Source: Enterovibrio paralichthyis
GTDB lineage: Bacteria > Pseudomonadota > Gammaproteobacteria > Enterobacterales > Vibrionaceae
Direction of reading: 5' to 3'
NCBI RefSeq assembly: GCF_019209835.1
Contig: NZ_JAHUTS010000005.1
Location: 239,414-303,413, forward strand
DNA: 64,000 bases
Shown piece after piece: positions 45,108-53,895 of this stretch. Position numbers and translations under genes: made by a program. Each line of letters starts with the position of its first letter. Position 1 is the first letter of the stretch. A model generated the notes under the pieces. That model was not told the origin of the DNA. It searched no databases and saw nothing but the letters and a program-made list of their open reading frames with translations.

Positions 45108-46829
45108 ATGATGTGGGTGGTCGCTCTGCTGATTTTCGGTCTGTTGGCAACCCTGTTGCTGACAAACCTGCGCCCGGCATTGGTCTTTGGCTCCGTGTTT
45201 ACCGCACTCTTGTTGCTGGACATTGTTCCCGCTGAACAGCTTTTTCACAACTTCACCAATACCGCACTGATCACTCTGGTGCTTTTGGTTCTGGTGTCTG
45301 TGGTGCTTGAGCGCACCCCCTACATTTCATTACTTGGGCTTTGGTGTACAGAGGGAGCGCTCCGCTCTGTGGTGCTGCGCACTACCCTGTCTGCCGGTTT
45401 TCTCTCTGCCTTCATTAACAATACCGCCGTGGTATCGACCCTGATGCGCAGCCTGACCCAAAGCGCCCATCCCGCCAGCAAATTGCTGATCCCCTTGTCC
45501 TATGCCACCATCCTCGGTGGAACCATGACCCTGATTGGCACATCCACCAATCTGCTGGTCAATGGCTTCGCCCTCAATGCGGGTTTGCCCGGCATTGGCT
45601 TTTTTGATTTCACCCTGATCGGGGTGCCGATATTCATTGTTGGGCTCGCAGTGATTGCCTTTATCTCACTGCGTTTTTTGCCCAACAGACAAAGCGGCGA
45701 CAACACCAAAAGCCAGAGTTATCTGCTCGAAACCTTGCTGGATGAAACCTCCCCGCTGGTCGGACAAAGCGTTGAAAAAAGTGGCCTGCGTCATCTTCAG
45801 CGTTTGTTCCTAGTGGAAATCATCCGTGGTAACCACATTCTGTCGCCGGTTTCACCATCAGAAGTGTTGCAGGGTAATGACCTGCTGGTTTTTTCCGGCG
45901 ATCTGGACGCCAGTAGCTTGCTTGAACGGTTTAAAGGACTGTCACTGACGGCGCAAGGTGAGCAGCTTCCATCCGACAACCTGATTAAAGTAGTCGTGAC
46001 GCCCCACGCCACCATTGTTGGGAAGAGTATTAAATCGCTGAACTTTCGCGCCCAATTCGGCGCTGCTGTAGTAGCAGTGAAGCGGGGAGAAAAGCGGCTG
46101 GAAGGTGGGCTTGGGCGCATCCAGCTGCAAGGTGGCGACTTGCTGGTTCTGGCCGTGGGTCAGGATTTTTTCCGCCGGGATAATCTTGCGCGCAATTTCA
46201 TTTTGGTTGGGGACAAACCAAACCATTCCTTGCTCTCCCCGAGCCAGTCTGCCAGCTTCTGCCTCGGTGCACTGGTGGCAATCCTTGCCAGCGTCATGGA
46301 ATGGCTACCCCTCTACAAAGGGCTTGTCGTCCTTCTCGCGGTATCAATCGGTGCACGATTGGTTTCCATTCATGACCTTCGCCGCCGCTTTCCGTTTGAA
46401 CTGGTGCTGGTCATTGGCGCAGCACTGGGACTTGCCCAGGCCATCAGCCAAACCGGTCTTGCCGATACACTGGCAAACACCATGATTGTCCTCAGCCAGT
46501 CCGGAGGCCCCTGGGGCGCATTGGTGATTCTGTATCTGGTGACTTGGTTGATGACAGAGCTCATCACCAACAATGCGGCAGCAGCCATCAGTTTCCCGGT
46601 AGGACTCGCCCTTGCATTGCAGTATCAGGTTGACCCTATGCCTTATGTCATGACAGTGGCCTTTGCTGCCAGTGCCAGCTTCCTCTCACCGTTTGGTTAT
46701 CAGACTAATTTGATGGTTTTTACTGCCGGTAACTATGTGCCCCGTGACTATCTCAAAGCTGGCCTTCCCCTGACCTTGGTTTACGGGCTGGGGGTGATTT
46801 TTTTGGTTCCTCTCATTTTTCCCTGGTAA
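45108..46829 (+). CDS. SLC13/DASS-type permease with central RCK_C (TrkA-C) domains, probable sulfate transporter
   Basis: The 573-residue protein has two groups of membrane helices flanking a soluble region of about 200 residues (205-375) that looks like two TrkA-C (RCK_C) domains. The membrane part carries paired SLC13-like motifs: INNTAVV (103-109) and TMTLIGTSTNLLV (139-151), matched in the C-terminal half by ITNNAAAAISFPV and SPFGYQTNLMVF. Permeases of this domain layout include sulfate transporters and are found beside cysDN genes in several marine gammaproteobacteria. Here it most likely supplies sulfate to CysDN. The substrate is inferred from context. Confidence 0.82.
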   Translation: MMWVVALLIFGLLATLLLTNLRPALVFGSVFTALLLLDIVPAEQLFHNFTNTALITLVLLVLVSVVLERTPYISLLGLWCTEGALRSVVLRTTLSAGFLSAFINNTAVVSTLMRSLTQSAHPASKLLIPLSYATILGGTMTLIGTSTNLLVNGFALNAGLPGIGFFDFTLIGVPIFIVGLAVIAFISLRFLPNRQSGDNTKSQSYLLETLLDETSPLVGQSVEKSGLRHLQRLFLVEIIRGNHILSPVSPSEVLQGNDLLVFSGDLDASSLLERFKGLSLTAQGEQLPSDNLIKVVVTPHATIVGKSIKSLNFRAQFGAAVVAVKRGEKRLEGGLGRIQLQGGDLLVLAVGQDFFRRDNLARNFILVGDKPNHSLLSPSQSASFCLGALVAILASVMEWLPLYKGLVVLLAVSIGARLVSIHDLRRRFPFELVLVIGAALGLAQAISQTGLADTLANTMIVLSQSGGPWGALVILYLVTWLMTELITNNAAAAISFPVGLALALQYQVDPMPYVMTVAFAASASFLSPFGYQTNLMVFTAGNYVPRDYLKAGLPLTLVYGLGVIFLVPLIFPW

Positions 46830-46838
46830 GGCTTACGG

Positions 46839-48149
46839 ATGATCTCTTCCCTGGTTTCCCGATTTCACACCATGCCGGCCGAGCGACGCCAGTTTCTGCT
46901 CCATGCCGCCCTTGCTGCGCTGTTTCGCGTGTTTTCTGCTGCGGCTGCTTTTTTACTTAGCGTCGTTGTCGCAAGGGAGCTTGGCGCCGAACAATCCGGG
47001 CTGTTTTTCCTTGGCCAGAGCATGGCAATTCTCTTGGGTACACTCTGCCTTTTCGGTATGGACAATGCGGTATTGCGCTTTATCGGTCATAGCGATAACA
47101 GTGAATCCGACTATTCAAACCAGGTGTTCACCAATGCCTATACCGTTGTGTTGCCGGCCTCACTGGTTGTCGCTGCCGTCACCTTCACCGCAGCGCCCTG
47201 GCTTGCACAGCACGCATTCAACGAACCCCAAGCTGCGGGTTCACTCAAATGGTTTGCCGTTGCGACGCCATTTGTCAGCCTGTTCTTCCTCAATGGCTAT
47301 GCGTTACAGGCGACGAGGCGGGTGATTGCCTCAGTTTGTTCTATGCAACTGGGCGTTACCGTGCTGGCCCTGCCGGCATTATGGTATCTCGGTCAGGGAG
47401 CGTCGATGCCAACCGCAGATGATGCGGCCCTACTTTTTGCCTTGGCATCGGCACTGGTCGTTGTCATTGGCCTCTGGCTATGGTTTCGGGTGCCGCAACA
47501 CCACTGGGATAGCAGCAACCGAAAAATGCCGGAGCTTTGGCAGGCAGCCCCTCACTTTTGGCTGATCACTGCGACAGGCCAGGCGATTCCCTGGGCCTCT
47601 GTGGTGATTGTCGGGTTGTTTGTTTCAGCTGAAGAGGTGGCTTTCTTCTCCGCCGCCCAGCGCACGTCATTGTTGATTAGCTTTATGTTGATGGTGATAA
47701 ATTTTGTTGCTGCACCACGTTTTGCCAGCCTGCACAAAGCCCAAAAGATGGACGAACTAAAAACGCTGGCACAGTTTTCCACCCGTCTGATGATAGGCTT
47801 TTCATTGCCCGTACTGTTGGCAGTACTGATATGGCCAGACACCATCATGGCGCTGTTCGGCAGGGAGTTCAGCCAAGGAGCCATGCTGCTGGTGATTCTG
47901 GCGATTGGGCAGACCATCAATGTTATGACGGGCTCTGTCGGCTTTTTGCTGACCATGTGTGGTCATGAAAAAGATTTAAGAAATATCACCCTGACGGCAG
48001 GCATCCTAACCGTGACTTTGTTGCTCATTGCAACGTCAATATGGGGCATCACCGGCGCAGCAATTGCTGTCAGCATCGGGGTCAGCACCCAAAATTTGCT
48101 GGCACTGCACAAAGTCAAACAAAGGCTGGGGTTCTGGCCAGTCGGCTGA
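46839..48149 (+). CDS. Wzx-like polysaccharide flippase (MOP superfamily)
   Basis: The 436-residue protein has about 12 membrane helices and the layout of the polysaccharide transport (PST) group of MOP exporters. It should flip the lipid-linked EPS repeat unit across the inner membrane for polymerisation by the Wzy-like protein. It is the last gene of the EPS operon and is followed by a 150-base gap before galU. No clear terminator is seen in that gap. Confidence 0.87.
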   Translation: MISSLVSRFHTMPAERRQFLLHAALAALFRVFSAAAAFLLSVVVARELGAEQSGLFFLGQSMAILLGTLCLFGMDNAVLRFIGHSDNSESDYSNQVFTNAYTVVLPASLVVAAVTFTAAPWLAQHAFNEPQAAGSLKWFAVATPFVSLFFLNGYALQATRRVIASVCSMQLGVTVLALPALWYLGQGASMPTADDAALLFALASALVVVIGLWLWFRVPQHHWDSSNRKMPELWQAAPHFWLITATGQAIPWASVVIVGLFVSAEEVAFFSAAQRTSLLISFMLMVINFVAAPRFASLHKAQKMDELKTLAQFSTRLMIGFSLPVLLAVLIWPDTIMALFGREFSQGAMLLVILAIGQTINVMTGSVGFLLTMCGHEKDLRNITLTAGILTVTLLLIATSIWGITGAAIAVSIGVSTQNLLALHKVKQRLGFWPVG

Positions 48150-48228
48150 GAACATCTTTTTCAGCCTTAAGATGGAGACAGGCTACAATCAAGTTCAAAT
48201 TTTTCGCGATAATTTTGTAATTAGTTAG

Positions 48229-48237
48229 TGTTATGAT
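48229..48237 (+). promoter_or_regulatory. Possible extended -10 promoter element for galU
   Basis: The string TGTTATGAT combines an extended TG with a good -10 hexamer (TATGAT, 48232-48237) about 63 bases before the galU start. The -35 region is poor. galU could be transcribed both from here and by read-through from the EPS operon. Confidence 0.4.
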
Positions 48238-48299
48238 CCCTTTGCCCAACTAGATGTACAAGGGTGTGCACAATTCGGATAACCCACAAAGGACAACTC

Positions 48300-49166
48300 A
48301 TGATCAAGAAGTGCCTCTTTCCGGCAGCCGGGTATGGAACCCGTTTTTTACCTGCCACCAAATCCATGCCTAAAGAAATGATGCCTATCGTCAACAAGCC
48401 ACTGATTGAATACGGCGTCGATGAAGCGCTGGAAGCGGGAATGACAAGCATGTGCATTGTGACCGGTCGTGGTAAACACAGCCTGATGGATCACTTCGAT
48501 AAAAACTACGAGCTGGAACACCAAATCAGCGGTACCAACAAAGAAGCCTTGCTGGAAGATATCCGCGCCACCATTGATGCCGCTTCATTCACCTATATCC
48601 GCCAAAAAGAGATGAAAGGTCTGGGTCATGCTATTTTGACCGGCCGTGATTTGGTGGGTGATGAAGCCTTCGCTGTGGTACTGGCAGATGACCTGTGCGT
48701 CAATCAGGATCAGGGCGTATTGTCACAAATGGTTGCTCTGTATAAGCAATTCCGTTGTTCTATCGTTGCGGTAGAAGAAGTGCCGGAAGACGAGACCCAC
48801 AAATACGGTGTGATTTCCGGTCAGGAAATTAAAGACAACCTGTTCCGCGTCGACAATATGGTGGAAAAACCGGAACCAGGCACTGCACCCAGCAACCTGG
48901 CGATCATCGGCCGCTACATTTTGACACCGGATATTTTCGATATCCTGGAAAACACAGAGCCAGGTAAGAATGGTGAAATTCAAATCACCGATGCCCTTTT
49001 GCATCAGGCGAAAAGCGGCTGTGTTCTGGCGTACAAATTCAAAGGTGAGCGTTTTGACTGCGGTAGCGTAGAAGGCTTCATTGAAGCGACCAACTACTGC
49101 TTTGAGAATATTTACCTGAAATCAGACGCACCGCAACAACCGCAAAAAACCGTGAAATGCGGGTGA
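48300..49166 (+). CDS. galU: UTP-glucose-1-phosphate uridylyltransferase GalU
   Basis: I use the ATG at 48300, preceded by AAAGGAC, which begins MIKKCLFPAAGYGTRFLPAT, the nucleotide-binding signature of GalU. The upstream ATG at 48264 would add 12 residues without support. The 288-residue enzyme makes UDP-glucose from UTP and glucose-1-phosphate. UDP-glucose feeds LPS, EPS and osmolyte synthesis and could supply the VpsL-like priming enzyme. In V. cholerae galU lies between the qstR gene and uvrA, so this is probably its ancestral place. Confidence 0.97.
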   Translation: MIKKCLFPAAGYGTRFLPATKSMPKEMMPIVNKPLIEYGVDEALEAGMTSMCIVTGRGKHSLMDHFDKNYELEHQISGTNKEALLEDIRATIDAASFTYIRQKEMKGLGHAILTGRDLVGDEAFAVVLADDLCVNQDQGVLSQMVALYKQFRCSIVAVEEVPEDETHKYGVISGQEIKDNLFRVDNMVEKPEPGTAPSNLAIIGRYILTPDIFDILENTEPGKNGEIQITDALLHQAKSGCVLAYKFKGERFDCGSVEGFIEATNYCFENIYLKSDAPQQPQKTVKCG

Positions 49167-49213
49167 TCTCTCCGCCGTTTCTAAACGTTTTCTAGCGAAG
49201 CGATTACCCACAT

Positions 49214-49248
49214 GAAAGCTGTATGTTTATACAGCTTTCTGCTTTTTC
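49214..49248 (+). terminator. Hairpin with T-rich tail after galU (overlaps the LexA box)
   Basis: An 11-bp perfect stem (arms 49214-49224 and 49229-49239, loop gttt) is followed by tgcttttt. It can serve as a terminator for galU. The same bases form the LexA operator for uvrA. Confidence 0.6.
49219..49234 (+). promoter_or_regulatory. LexA operator (SOS box) upstream of uvrA
   Basis: The sequence CTGTATGTTTATACAG fits the LexA consensus CTGT-N8-ACAG with an AT-rich core, and its dyad symmetry is extended by flanking bases. It lies 92 bases before the uvrA ATG. uvrA is a classical SOS gene, so LexA repression is expected. Confidence 0.9.
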
Positions 49249-49326
49249 ATCGCCACATAATGTGGGATACTGGCGCATCCATTATTCTCAGGCTCAGCAC
49301 TGAACAGCACATCAGGCAAGGTAGAC

Positions 49327-52161
49327 ATGGACACGATTGACGTCAGAGGGGCCCGTACCCACAACCTGAAAAATATAAACCTGACCATTCCCCGGGATAA
49401 ACTGATTGTTATCACCGGGCTTTCCGGCTCAGGAAAGTCTTCACTGGCATTTGATACCCTGTATGCGGAAGGTCAGCGTCGCTACGTGGAATCCCTGTCT
49501 GCCTACGCGCGCCAGTTTCTGTCATTGATGGAAAAGCCTGATGTTGACCATATTGAAGGTCTGTCTCCGGCAATTTCTATTGAGCAAAAATCGACATCGC
49601 ATAACCCGCGCTCGACGGTCGGCACCATTACCGAAGTCTATGATTACCTGCGCCTGCTGTATGCCCGCGTGGGGGATCCCCGCTGCCCAACCCACAATGT
49701 GACACTGGAAGCCCAGACCATCAGCCAGATGGTTGACAAGGTGCTGGCGCTCGACGAAGGCAGCAAAATGATGCTACTGGCCCCTATCGTCAAAGAGCGC
49801 AAGGGTGAGCATGTTAAGACGCTGGAAAACCTGGTAGCGCACGGCTTTATCCGTGCCCGCATTGACGGTGAGGTGTGCGACCTTTCCGATCCACCGAAAC
49901 TCGAACTTCACAAGAAGCATACGATTGAGGTCGTTGTTGACCGTTTCAAAGTCCGTGACGATCTGCAGCAGCGTCTAGCTGAATCTTTTGAAACCGCTAT
50001 TGAGCTGACCGGTGGCACGGCAGTGGTCAGTTATATGGACGGTGATGGCGAAGATTTGATTTTCTCTGCTAATTTCGCCTGTCCACACTGTGGTTACAGC
50101 ATGCAGGAACTGGAGCCTCGCCTGTTTTCGTTCAACAACCCGGCCGGTGCCTGCCCAACCTGTGATGGCCTTGGTGTTCAGCAATTCTTTGATGAAAACC
50201 GCGTCGTCCAGAACGAAGCGGTCAGCCTTGCCGGTGGTGCTATCCGCGGCTGGGATCGTCGCAACTTCTATTACTTCCAGATGCTGAGTTCACTGGCCGA
50301 TCACTACGAGTTCGACATCGAAACGCCATGGCAGGATTTGCCGAAAACTCTCCAGAATGTGGTCCTTAATGGCTCAGGCAGCACAGAAATTGCGTTCAAA
50401 TACGTCAATGACCGCGGTGATATCACGGTCCGCAAACACCCGTTTGAAGGCATACTGAACAACCTCAACCGCCGTTACCGCGATACCGAATCCATGGCGG
50501 TGCGTGAGGAACTGGCAAAGTACATCGCAAACAAACCTTGCTCCAGCTGCGGCGGTTCGCGTCTTCGTGAAGAGGCGCGCCATGTGTTTATCGGCGATAC
50601 CAATCTGCCGACTGTGTGTGAAATGAGCATCCACGAAGCGCTGAGCTTCTTTGCCAATCTGGTGCTTTCCGGCCAGCGCGCGCAGATTGCTGACAAGGTG
50701 TTGAAAGAGATCCATGACCGCCTGAGTTTCCTGGTCAACGTCGGCCTGAACTACCTCAACCTGTCCCGCAGTGCCGATACCCTTTCCGGGGGCGAAGCGC
50801 AGCGTATCCGTCTGGCCAGCCAAATTGGTGCGGGTCTGGTTGGTGTCATGTACGTGCTGGATGAGCCGTCGATCGGCCTCCACCAGCGCGACAATGAACG
50901 CCTGCTGGGCACCCTTGAACACCTGCGTAATCTCGGCAATACCGTGCTGGTGGTTGAACACGACGAAGACGCTATCCGAGCCGCCGACCATATTATCGAT
51001 ATCGGCCCTGGTGCCGGTGTGCATGGCGGCTATGTTGTCGCAGAAGGCACCTACGAAGAGATCATCAAAAATCCGGACTCGCTGACAGGCCAGTATCTCA
51101 GTGGGAAAAAGGCGATTGAGATCCCGGCCAAACGCCTTCCCTACGACAAAAAACGGGTCGTAAAACTGAAGGGGGCGACCGGCAACAACCTGCAGAATGT
51201 TAACCTGACACTGCCTGTTGGCTTGTTTACCTGTGTTACCGGCGTATCCGGTTCAGGTAAATCGACCCTGATTAACGACACTTTCTTCAAGATCGCCCAC
51301 CAGCGACTGAATGGCGCGACCACGGGAGAGCCAGCACCGTTTAAGGATATCGACGGACTGGGGCATTTCGATAAAGTCATCGACATTGACCAAAGCCCGA
51401 TTGGCCGCACACCACGCTCCAACCCTGCGACTTACACTGGTATTTTTACGCCAATCCGTGAACTGTTTGCGGGTACCCAGGAAGCCCGCTCCCGTGGCTA
51501 CAAGGTGGGACGTTTCAGCTTCAACGTGAAAGGCGGCCGCTGCGAAGCCTGTCAGGGCGACGGTGTTATCAAGGTTGAAATGCACTTCCTGCCGGATGTC
51601 TACGTACCGTGTGATGTCTGTAAAGGCAAACGCTACAACCGTGAAACGCTTGAGATCCGCTACAAAGGCAAAACCATCGATGAAGTCCTTGAGATGACGG
51701 TGGAAGATGCCCGCGAATTTTTTGATGCGGTACCGGCCATTGCCCGTAAACTGCAAACCCTGATGGATGTGGGTCTTTCCTATATCCGTTTGGGACAGGC
51801 GGCAACCACACTGTCAGGCGGCGAAGCACAACGGGTTAAACTGGCTCGTGAGCTTTCCAAGCGTGACACGGGCAAAACCCTGTACATCCTTGACGAACCT
51901 ACCACTGGCCTGCACTTCCACGATATTCAGCAATTGCTGACCGTGCTTCACAGGCTGCGCGATCACGGCAATACCATTGTGGTGATCGAACACAATCTGG
52001 ATGTGATTAAAACCGCAGACTGGATTGTGGATCTAGGCCCTGAAGGCGGCAGCGGCGGCGGTATGATTATCGCCGAAGGTACGCCGGAGGATGTGGCGCT
52101 GGTTGAAGGCTCACACACGGCAAGGTTCTTGAAACCCCTACTGAAAAAAGCGGCTTCATGA
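49327..52161 (+). CDS. uvrA: Excinuclease ABC subunit UvrA
   Basis: The 944-residue protein matches E. coli UvrA (940). Two ABC ATPase halves are present, with Walker A motifs TGLSGSGKSSLAFDTLYAEG near residue 30 and VSGSGKSTLINDTF near residue 640, and two LSGGEAQR signatures. Zinc sites (CPHC/CPTC about residues 253-280 and CEAC/CDVC about 738-764) are intact. UvrA recognises bulky DNA lesions and loads UvrB in nucleotide excision repair. It stands behind a LexA box, so it should be SOS-inducible. Confidence 0.99.
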   Translation: MDTIDVRGARTHNLKNINLTIPRDKLIVITGLSGSGKSSLAFDTLYAEGQRRYVESLSAYARQFLSLMEKPDVDHIEGLSPAISIEQKSTSHNPRSTVGTITEVYDYLRLLYARVGDPRCPTHNVTLEAQTISQMVDKVLALDEGSKMMLLAPIVKERKGEHVKTLENLVAHGFIRARIDGEVCDLSDPPKLELHKKHTIEVVVDRFKVRDDLQQRLAESFETAIELTGGTAVVSYMDGDGEDLIFSANFACPHCGYSMQELEPRLFSFNNPAGACPTCDGLGVQQFFDENRVVQNEAVSLAGGAIRGWDRRNFYYFQMLSSLADHYEFDIETPWQDLPKTLQNVVLNGSGSTEIAFKYVNDRGDITVRKHPFEGILNNLNRRYRDTESMAVREELAKYIANKPCSSCGGSRLREEARHVFIGDTNLPTVCEMSIHEALSFFANLVLSGQRAQIADKVLKEIHDRLSFLVNVGLNYLNLSRSADTLSGGEAQRIRLASQIGAGLVGVMYVLDEPSIGLHQRDNERLLGTLEHLRNLGNTVLVVEHDEDAIRAADHIIDIGPGAGVHGGYVVAEGTYEEIIKNPDSLTGQYLSGKKAIEIPAKRLPYDKKRVVKLKGATGNNLQNVNLTLPVGLFTCVTGVSGSGKSTLINDTFFKIAHQRLNGATTGEPAPFKDIDGLGHFDKVIDIDQSPIGRTPRSNPATYTGIFTPIRELFAGTQEARSRGYKVGRFSFNVKGGRCEACQGDGVIKVEMHFLPDVYVPCDVCKGKRYNRETLEIRYKGKTIDEVLEMTVEDAREFFDAVPAIARKLQTLMDVGLSYIRLGQAATTLSGGEAQRVKLARELSKRDTGKTLYILDEPTTGLHFHDIQQLLTVLHRLRDHGNTIVVIEHNLDVIKTADWIVDLGPEGGSGGGMIIAEGTPEDVALVEGSHTARFLKPLLKKAAS

Positions 52162-52198
52162 GCAGAAAGTTAAGGCAATTACTGCCACACTGACCATT

Positions 52199-53851
52199 AT
52201 GCAATCTTCAATATTGACTGATATCTGGCCATCCCGTGTGGCCAGAAAACCCTTACTCAAGCCGGTGCTCCTGTCACTGGCTGCTTTGTTTTTGTTCTGT
52301 CTGCCACTCAGCCAAATTGTGCTGGCATTTTCCGGTATCCGCCATCCTGCAGTATCACTCAGCCTGCTGCTTATCATCGCGACGGTCTGTTTCGGTGGCT
52401 GGGAAATTGCGCGGCAAAACCGCGTCAGTGTCACAACCACCACAGGCTGGATGGCCATCAGCACCTTGCTGCTGTGCTTACCTTCTTTCTATCTCCATGC
52501 CGATACCAGCGCAGCGCTTTGGTACGCAGGGGGAGCGCTACTGGTATTGTTGCTGTTTTTCACCCTGCAACAATTCAGTTTCAACCACTTCCAGCGCCAG
52601 TACCTGCTGTTGCTTCCTCTACTGGCCGGCTGGCTGGTTGCGCTGCCAATACTGATAGCCAGTATCATACCAAGCCTGAGCGATATCCTGTCGGCAGAAA
52701 TACGTCGAGATACTGCAGCCATCATTTTGATGACGTCGATGACACTGTCGGCTTACCTTTTAGCGCGGACCAAGGTGTACAAACGTAACTGGTTGCCGGT
52801 TCATGGTGTGCTCATTGCAACGCCGCTGGTCATGGTCTTCGCCCTGCTCCAGATGCACTCTGCCTGGCTGGTGACTGTCATTCTGGCACTGATCCTGTTT
52901 GCGCAGCCTTTCCTGTTCCGCTACTGCAGAAAGCTCCATCATGGCCTTTGGAATCTGTCCGTCATGAGTGGCTTTGTCTTGGTCTGGCTGTATCAGGGAT
53001 TACCTGAGGCCGCACTACTTTCCCCGCGTTACAGCGAATCAGTGCAAGCTGTGATTACCCAGACGTGGCAGCTGCTGGGTAGCGCCCAGTTTGAAGGCGT
53101 GGGACTGGGCCAACTGGCGACTGCACAGCTGCTGTATGGTGTTGGGCATCAAGATGTACTCCCCGTCATTGCCCCTTACCCAAGTTGGTTGCTTGGCATG
53201 TTGGCGCAAGGCGGCATTGCATACTGGCTTGGGTTTGGTGTGCTATTCGCAGTGACATTCAAGCGACTGACAGAAGCGCCAAATGGGACACGCATGATGC
53301 TGTTCGCTATCTTGTTGCCATCCCTGATAGGCATGTTGCTGACCGCTTACACCGCGGTCAATCCGGTGCTGGCCGTTTTGTTTATCGTCTTGCTTTATTG
53401 GGTGGATAATCTGACTGCGCGCTATCAAAGGGTTGCCTTTGCGTACGGCAGAACACTCAGACTGGCAACCTATGCTGTGTTGACCCTATCAACCCTTACC
53501 GTCTTCTCTTCGGTATACCTTGGAGAGCAAGCATTGCGCACACACCAGATCCGTGGCATCAAACTGGCGCAATACGAACTGCATCCCTGGTGGCATTCGT
53601 TCTACCGCGATGAAATTGGAAAACGGGCATTTTTCGACAGTGTTGAAAAGCGCGATAGCCAGGCACAGGAAGCCTACCTGCGCGACCAGATCCGCCTGCT
53701 GGCAAGAAAGCCAAGTGCCGATAAATACCAAACCCTGATTGAACTCGCTGTGCTTACCGATAACCGAGCCATCGCGCGGCAGATCAGTGAAGAAGCAACG
53801 CTGTTATTTCCAGACCAGCGCTTTGAACCAAGCTTTACCCTGCCTCAGTGA
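52199..53851 (+). CDS. pglL: PglL-type O-oligosaccharyltransferase (Wzy/WaaL superfamily)
   Basis: The 550-residue protein has about 12 membrane helices, a large periplasmic loop around residues 280-330 (containing EGVGLGQLATAQ) and a soluble C-terminal tail. The family includes PglL/PilO enzymes, which move lipid-linked glycans onto Ser/Thr of pilins, and WaaL ligases. V. cholerae has a PglL homologue at this position next to uvrA. Possible acceptors here include the MSHA pilins, which is speculative. There is no strong ribosome-binding site before the ATG. Confidence 0.82.
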   Translation: MQSSILTDIWPSRVARKPLLKPVLLSLAALFLFCLPLSQIVLAFSGIRHPAVSLSLLLIIATVCFGGWEIARQNRVSVTTTTGWMAISTLLLCLPSFYLHADTSAALWYAGGALLVLLLFFTLQQFSFNHFQRQYLLLLPLLAGWLVALPILIASIIPSLSDILSAEIRRDTAAIILMTSMTLSAYLLARTKVYKRNWLPVHGVLIATPLVMVFALLQMHSAWLVTVILALILFAQPFLFRYCRKLHHGLWNLSVMSGFVLVWLYQGLPEAALLSPRYSESVQAVITQTWQLLGSAQFEGVGLGQLATAQLLYGVGHQDVLPVIAPYPSWLLGMLAQGGIAYWLGFGVLFAVTFKRLTEAPNGTRMMLFAILLPSLIGMLLTAYTAVNPVLAVLFIVLLYWVDNLTARYQRVAFAYGRTLRLATYAVLTLSTLTVFSSVYLGEQALRTHQIRGIKLAQYELHPWWHSFYRDEIGKRAFFDSVEKRDSQAQEAYLRDQIRLLARKPSADKYQTLIELAVLTDNRAIARQISEEATLLFPDQRFEPSFTLPQ

Positions 53852-53853
53852 CA

Positions 53854-53879
53854 AAAAAACGCCCAAGCGGGCGTTTTTT
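53854..53879. terminator. Bidirectional terminator between pglL and the aminotransferase gene
   Basis: A GC stem (cgccc/gggcg, loop aagc) is extended by six A-T pairs, so T-tracts follow on both strands. It serves two convergent genes. Confidence 0.9.
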
Positions 53880-53895
53880 CTCTCCAGCTTCCGTG

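Noticed and set aside
26703..48299. Prophage, integrative element or insertion sequence carrying the EPS region
   Set aside because: No integrase, transposase, phage gene, tRNA attachment site or terminal repeats were found at the borders.
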